Origin: an uncultured Selenomonadales bacterium
GTDB taxonomy: Bacteria > Bacillota > Negativicutes > Selenomonadales > Selenomonadaceae
Length of the DNA: 9,196 nt
NCBI GenBank assembly: GCA_937901445.1
Contig: CALDHY010000103.1
Location: 1 to 9,196 of the forward strand
Direction of reading: 5' to 3'
Shown here: positions 6,166-9,196 of the stretch, piece by piece
How positions within the stretch are numbered: position 1 is the first letter of the stretch
Layout of the letters: each line of letters starts with the position of its first letter
Translations under genes and position numbers: made by a program
Notes under the pieces: generated by a model
The model's input: the letters and a program-made list of their open reading frames with translations, nothing else
Database searches by the model: none
Told to the model about the DNA's origin: nothing

Positions 6166-7213
6166 CTCCCTTCAAACTGCAAGAAAGAATAATTTGTTTT
6201 TGGCGATAGTTGAAATTTCCTGTTTGTTGACGTCCGAATAAATATCTGTCGTCCACAATGTCATAAATTTTTTTGAACAGTGACAGCGGATTTTTTTCGG
6301 ACTTTGTCAGCTGATTTATTTTTTGAGTATCTCTTGCAGGAATATCGCCACGTGCAAAGGCGTCTATCATTCTATGAATAATTTCTTCTCGGTCGTCGGT
6401 AAAATCTGGAATTCTTGCAAGGGATTTTAAAGTTGACACAACTTTTTTTACATTAGCCGGAATTGCATTGCCAAAATTCAAAGTATCAGATTCATTTTCA
6501 TCCAGCATTTTTTGAAATTCATTGCAATTTGCGTTGTATTGGTCAAAAAATTTTTCGCCTAAAGAAATTCTTTTTTCCGTCGGTTCACAACAAATAAATT
6601 GCATTGCCTCGATAAAAGAAAGTTGCGTTGTTTCTTCGCCTGTCAGAAAAAAAGTTTTTAATGCGCCGTTCCTTGCAAATGTTAGAGTTGATTCTTCGGA
6701 AATTTTGTCGGAAATTTTACCTGTACGCGCTTTTTTCGGCAGACGTTTTATTTTTTCAAAAAGTAATTTATCGTTGTCCCTAATTTCTCGGATAACTTTC
6801 AAATATTCCAGTTCGGGATTTATTTCTTCGTCATCGCCGCTTAAATTGGCATTTAACGTATCAAACAAATTTTTGGGCGAAACATTTTCAGCTTCCGACA
6901 AATATTTAAAATCGTCGCCCAATGTTTCGTGGAACATCTGCAATTTTTCTAAAATTCTTTCCTCCAATGACAAATGCTTTTTTGTAGCTGACGTTGGGAA
7001 AAAATTAAAAACAAAAATTTCTTCGTGCTTTGTTCCTATTCTGTTAATTCTGCCGACTCGTTGCATAATTCTTGTAGGATTCCACGGCAAGTCATAATTT
7101 ATCAGCGAATTTGCACAGTGCAAGTTGACGCCTTCGGCTAAAACGTCCGTTGTTATCAGTAAATCAAATTCGTCTGTACCGTTTTTATTTTCAGGATCGA
7201 AATGGATGTATAC
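6149..7213 (-). pseudogene. SNF2-type helicase, C-terminal remnant cut at the IS3 element
   Basis: The readable part (about 350 aa) begins at the IS end and carries helicase motif V (LITTDVLAEGVNL) and motif VI (MQRVGRINRIG), then a long alpha-helical C-terminal region. Motifs I to IV, with the ATP-binding Walker A and the DExx box, are absent, along with any N-terminal nuclease domain. The full family is commonly around 1000 aa. A GTG at 7228 in the IS terminal repeat can open the frame, but that is not a native start. The 3' end overlaps the methyltransferase. Intact relatives move along DNA and form the restriction or motor arm of methyltransferase-coupled systems. This one cannot hydrolyse ATP as it stands. 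Confidence 0.85.
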
Positions 7214-7217
7214 TAAA

Positions 7218-7231
7218 AAAGTGGACACAAA
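7218..7231 (+). repeat. Left terminal inverted repeat of the IS3 element
   Basis: AAAGTGGACACAAA matches the inverted right end over 14 of 14 bases, and the match extends outward three more bases with one mismatch. A near copy (AGTAGACACAAA) recurs inside at 7253-7264. Confidence 0.85.
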
Positions 7232-7276
7232 AAATCATTATTTGTAAAATTTAGTAGACACAAAGGAGGGAATAAA

Positions 7277-7555
7277 ATGTATCACAAAAGCTACGACGAA
7301 GACTTTAAAAAGTCAATAGTAATGCTGTTTCAAAATGGTAAAACTCAGTCGCAAATTTCAAAAGAATACGGTATTTCACTTTCTGCCATAAGCAGATGGG
7401 TTAAACTTTACAACACAGTCGAAACAGATGATGGCGAAATTTTGACTGCTAAGCAAGTTAAAGATTTGCAAAAACGTCTCTTGCAACTCGAAGAGGAAAA
7501 CTTAATACTAAAAAAAGCGATTGCCATATTCACGCCAAACTCAAACAAAGGCTAG
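7277..7555 (+). CDS. IS3-family OrfA, DNA-binding protein
   Basis: The product is 92 aa. Residues 21-42 form a helix-turn-helix (GKTQSQISKEYGISLSAISR) that recognises the element's ends. Residues 57-83 form a leucine-rich coiled coil for dimerisation (LQKRLLQLEEENLILKK). The ATG is preceded by GGAGGG. Alone, OrfA usually represses or modulates transposition; fused to OrfB by frameshifting it becomes the transposase. The slippery run lies at codons 78-80, close to the end, as is usual. Confidence 0.9.
   Translation: MYHKSYDEDFKKSIVMLFQNGKTQSQISKEYGISLSAISRWVKLYNTVETDDGEILTAKQVKDLQKRLLQLEEENLILKKAIAIFTPNSNKG
7510..7517 (+). promoter_or_regulatory. Programmed -1 frameshift site A-AAA-AAA-G
   Basis: Seven A residues (7510-7516) followed by G are in the correct phase of orfA (A AAA AAA G). 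A -1 slip joins OrfA residue 80 to a frame that is open through orfB to 8436, giving a fusion of about 386 aa. Confidence 0.8.
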
Positions 7556-7569
7556 AGGCTGTTCATACC

Positions 7570-8436
7570 TTGAGATTTCAACATAGTATAAAAACCTTAT
7601 GTCGTGTCTTAAAAGTAAACCGCAGTACTTATTACAAGCATTTTTCTTCCGCTGAGTCAACTCGTTTCAAAGAAAATAAGAAAATCAAATCTTATATTCT
7701 TTGCTTGCACGGCAAATATAAAAAGCGTCTCGGCGTTAAGAAAATGACTCACATGCTGCAAAGTGAATATGGCATTAAAATCTCTACCGGCAGAGTCCGG
7801 CGACTTATGCGCTCTATGCATTTACCTGTTTTATTTTCCAAAAAAGCTCCTACTTATTCTGATGAATCCTCTAAAAAGCATTATCACAATTTGCTAAATC
7901 GCAATTTCAATCCAAGTTTACCTAATCTAATTTGGGTTAGTGACATTACCTACATCAGAGTTGGTAATAAATGGTACTACCTGTGTGTTGTCATCGATCT
8001 TTTTTCCAGAAAAATTCTTTCTTGGGAAATTTCACAGCATCCAAATTCTGATTTAGTTATCTCTACTTTTAAAAAAGCTTATTCTAAAAGAAATTTTCCA
8101 AAAGGTTTAATGTTCCATTCGGATCGCGGTTCTCAATACACCTCTTGTGCTTTTCGTAAAATCCTTGATGAATTCGAGGTTGTTCAATCTTTCTCCGGCA
8201 AGGGTTGCCCTTACGATAATGCCGTTGCTGAATCTTTTTTCAAATTTCTTAAACTCGAAGAAACTAATAGAAAAACTTACTCTAATATCGATGATTTAAA
8301 AATTTCACTTTTTGAATACATTGATGGTTTCTATAATCCCAAACGTCCTCATTCAGCTAACAATTTTATTTCACCCAATAATTTTGAATCCGATTACTTT
8401 AAAAAAATTTTTCTAAATTTGTGTCCACTTTATTGA
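7570..8436 (+). CDS. IS3-family OrfB, DDE transposase catalytic part
   Basis: Counting from TTG 7570 the product is 288 aa. An HTH_21-like region lies at 47-85, and the rve integrase core holds D125 (WVSDITYI), D185 (FHSDRGSQYT) and E221 (DNAVAESFF). The last two are separated by 35 residues, giving the DD35E triad. The YNPKRPHSANNFISPNNFE tail is typical of the IS3 family. The TTG is probably not the true start: the frame is open upstream to the slippery site, so OrfB is most likely made only as an OrfAB fusion. The stop TGA lies at the very right end of the element. All catalytic residues are present, so the transposase may be active. Confidence 0.92.
   Translation: MRFQHSIKTLCRVLKVNRSTYYKHFSSAESTRFKENKKIKSYILCLHGKYKKRLGVKKMTHMLQSEYGIKISTGRVRRLMRSMHLPVLFSKKAPTYSDESSKKHYHNLLNRNFNPSLPNLIWVSDITYIRVGNKWYYLCVVIDLFSRKILSWEISQHPNSDLVISTFKKAYSKRNFPKGLMFHSDRGSQYTSCAFRKILDEFEVVQSFSGKGCPYDNAVAESFFKFLKLEETNRKTYSNIDDLKISLFEYIDGFYNPKRPHSANNFISPNNFESDYFKKIFLNLCPLY
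8418..8431 (-). repeat. Right terminal inverted repeat of the IS3 element
   Basis: TTTGTGTCCACTTT is the exact inverse of the left repeat. It overlaps the last codons of orfB. Confidence 0.85.
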
Positions 8437-8876
8437 CTATAGTCCAATACACAGCATCCTAATCTTGCTCCATCTGCATATCCACGCCAATTAAGTAAAG
8501 AATCTTTAGAAAATGAAAAAGAGGCAGAATAAACTTCCAAATTATAATCTGGCAATACATTTTCATTTAAAATTTTCTCCATTTTGATATGACGAAGAAA
8601 TCTACAAATGAATTCACGATATTTTTCATCCCCATCATCGAATAAAGTTTATATATTTTTACTTACTAATCGCCAGATATAATACACCTCTGTTTCGTCG
8701 TTAAGAACATTCATTGATGAAAAGTACAACTTGCCCGACTCTATTATCCCTTGAAATCCCTGCATATTTGTATAGTGATACACCGTTAAAGATTTCTTAC
8801 AATTTATGTATTTGTCTGCTAATTCCCCTCTAAATTTCTCTCTAAACTCAGCAAATGCAACTTCCCCACGATTCAT
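8430..8876 (-). pseudogene. DUF2971-family protein, broken by an in-frame stop and the IS3 element
   Basis: The start is ATG 8876, with AGGTG six bases upstream; a GTG at 8885 is less likely. The first 75 residues contain the N-terminal DUF2971 signature: VYHYTN (32-37), GIIESGKLYFSS (43-54) and MNVLNDETE (55-63). A TAA at 8649-8651 then stops the frame. The same frame carries on for about 71 more codons into the second signature (SFSFSKDSLLNWRGYADGARLGCC) before ending at the IS. The single stop with conserved sequence on both sides marks a pseudogene rather than a short gene. The normal C-terminal part is missing. DUF2971 has no settled function; members are frequent beside defence genes. 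It is upstream of, and on the same strand as, the helicase operon, so it may once have been its first gene or its neighbour. Confidence 0.8.
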
Positions 8877-8925
8877 AAAATACACCTGCCGACAATAATT
8901 CTTTAGTATGGAAAACTTAAATACA

Positions 8926-8931
8926 ATTATA
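8926..8931 (-). promoter_or_regulatory. Weak -10 element candidate for the DUF2971 gene
   Basis: TATAAT reads on the minus strand at 8931-8926, about 50 bases before the ATG. The hexamer 17 bases further upstream (TACTGT) is a poor -35, so the call rests on one box in AT-rich DNA. Confidence 0.25.
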
Positions 8932-8957
8932 AATAGAATTACGTTTATACAGTATTT

Positions 8958-9071
8958 TCACATTTTAAACATAAATTCTTGTAACGTCATTTCTACTCTA
9001 TCCCTGATATTATACCACTTTTTTCCATAATGTTGTACACATTGTGTTAAATTATTAAAAACCATTATCAT
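8958..9071 (-). CDS. Hypothetical 37-aa ORF or coding remnant
   Basis: The ATG at 9071 has GAAGGA nine bases upstream, and the frame ends at a TGA at 8958-8960. The predicted peptide is protein-like (NNLTQCVQHYGKKWYNIRD). The frame stays open upstream for about 24 codons to a TAG at 9144-9146, also with protein-like composition (FFPANGKKIFPDSDGEGKS) but with no start codon. It could be a small gene or the tail of a degraded one. No family is recognised. Confidence 0.3.
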   Translation of the reverse strand: MIMVFNNLTQCVQHYGKKWYNIRDRVEMTLQEFMFKM

Positions 9072-9122
9072 TTGACTTTTTCCTTCACCGTCACTGTCAG
9101 GAAAAATTTTTTTACCGTTAGC

Positions 9123-9142
9123 GGGAAAAAAAAATTTTTCCC
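9123..9142. repeat. Short hairpin, GGGAAAAA with TTTTTCCC
   Basis: Eight-base arms at 9123-9130 and 9135-9142 are separated by AAAA. No T-tract follows on either strand beyond the stem, so it is not a clear terminator. Confidence 0.5.
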
Positions 9143-9144
9143 AC

Positions 9145-9173
9145 TAAATAATTTAATATATTTAAATTATTTA
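9145..9173. repeat. Perfect 12-bp AT-only inverted repeat with TATAT spacer
   Basis: The arm 9145-9156 pairs perfectly with 9162-9173 around TATAT. All bases are A or T. The inner part of the right arm (TTAAATTATT) recurs at 9047-9056. It could be an operator or chance in AT-rich DNA. Confidence 0.5.
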
Positions 9174-9196
9174 ATTGTTTTTTTGAAAGTGCCAAT

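Larger units (their letters stand above)
7215..8435 (+). mobile_element. IS3-family insertion sequence, about 1.2 kb
   Basis: Terminal inverted repeats enclose orfA and orfB with an HTH, a frameshift heptamer and a DD35E triad, all typical of the IS3 family. The exact ends are uncertain by a few bases. ACT occurs on both sides (7212-7214 and 8436-8438) and might be a 3-bp target duplication. The element separates the truncated helicase from the truncated DUF2971 gene and has no internal damage that I can see. Confidence 0.85.

Noticed and set aside
6522..7097. Plus-strand ORF of 191 codons opposite the helicase
   Set aside because: It mirrors the conserved helicase C-terminal region. Its composition is that of the reverse complement and it has no motif.
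3037..7213. Complete DISARM or BREX system
   Set aside because: Only the helicase and methyltransferase classes overlap. The drmA, drmB, drmC, pglZ and brxC genes are all absent, and the neighbouring genes are different.
7228..7250. Outward promoter at the IS left end driving the methyltransferase operon (TATACA near 7212)
   Set aside because: No -35 hexamer with acceptable sequence and 16-18 bp spacing was found. It remains only a possibility.
1..9196. CRISPR array, tRNA or rRNA genes
   Set aside because: No regularly spaced repeats, no cloverleaf with CCA-type ends and no rRNA-like conserved segments were seen on either strand.

Overview
This is an AT-rich window with strong AGGAGG-type ribosome binding sites and several GTG/TTG starts. 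That points to a low-GC Bacillota host, possibly one of the anaerobic Negativicutes (low confidence; inferred from style only). The content is accessory: a replication-module edge, remnants of two kinds of transposon, and a damaged DNA-modification/defence operon.

Positions 1-431, minus strand, hold the start of a zinc-finger primase-like replication gene and, upstream of it, a 34-codon ORF with a very good ribosome binding site. A long hairpin (456-491) lies in their leader. Facing the other way is what looks like a free-standing small RNA (about 546-682), with a near-consensus promoter and an intrinsic terminator and no gene behind it on that strand. Positions 733-1052 hold a short coding fragment that stops at the right end of an IS200/IS605-type element, of which only an omega-RNA-like hairpin series and perhaps the tail of tnpB remain.

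Positions 1157-7213, minus strand, hold a tightly packed operon. In transcription order it contains the C-terminal third of an SNF2-type helicase, a large Eco57I-class adenine methyltransferase, an OLD/AAA_21-type ATPase, and a small protein with a PD-(D/E)XK-like nuclease signature. Junctions are overlaps of 1-17 bp or direct abutment, and a hairpin terminator follows the last gene. The helicase and methyltransferase resemble the pair found in DISARM-like and other helicase-coupled modification systems. The ATPase plus small nuclease looks like an effector pair. I cannot match the four-gene set to a named system.

Positions 7215-8435 are an intact-looking IS3-family element (orfA/orfB, a frameshift heptamer, DD35E catalytic triad). 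It sits exactly between the broken helicase and a broken DUF2971-type gene (8430-8876) that also carries an in-frame stop. The helicase has lost its N-terminal two thirds and the DUF2971 gene its C-terminal part, so DNA was deleted at this junction. The operon's native promoter has probably gone with it.

Positions 8877-9196 hold only a doubtful 37-codon ORF, one weak promoter candidate, and AT-rich palindromes.
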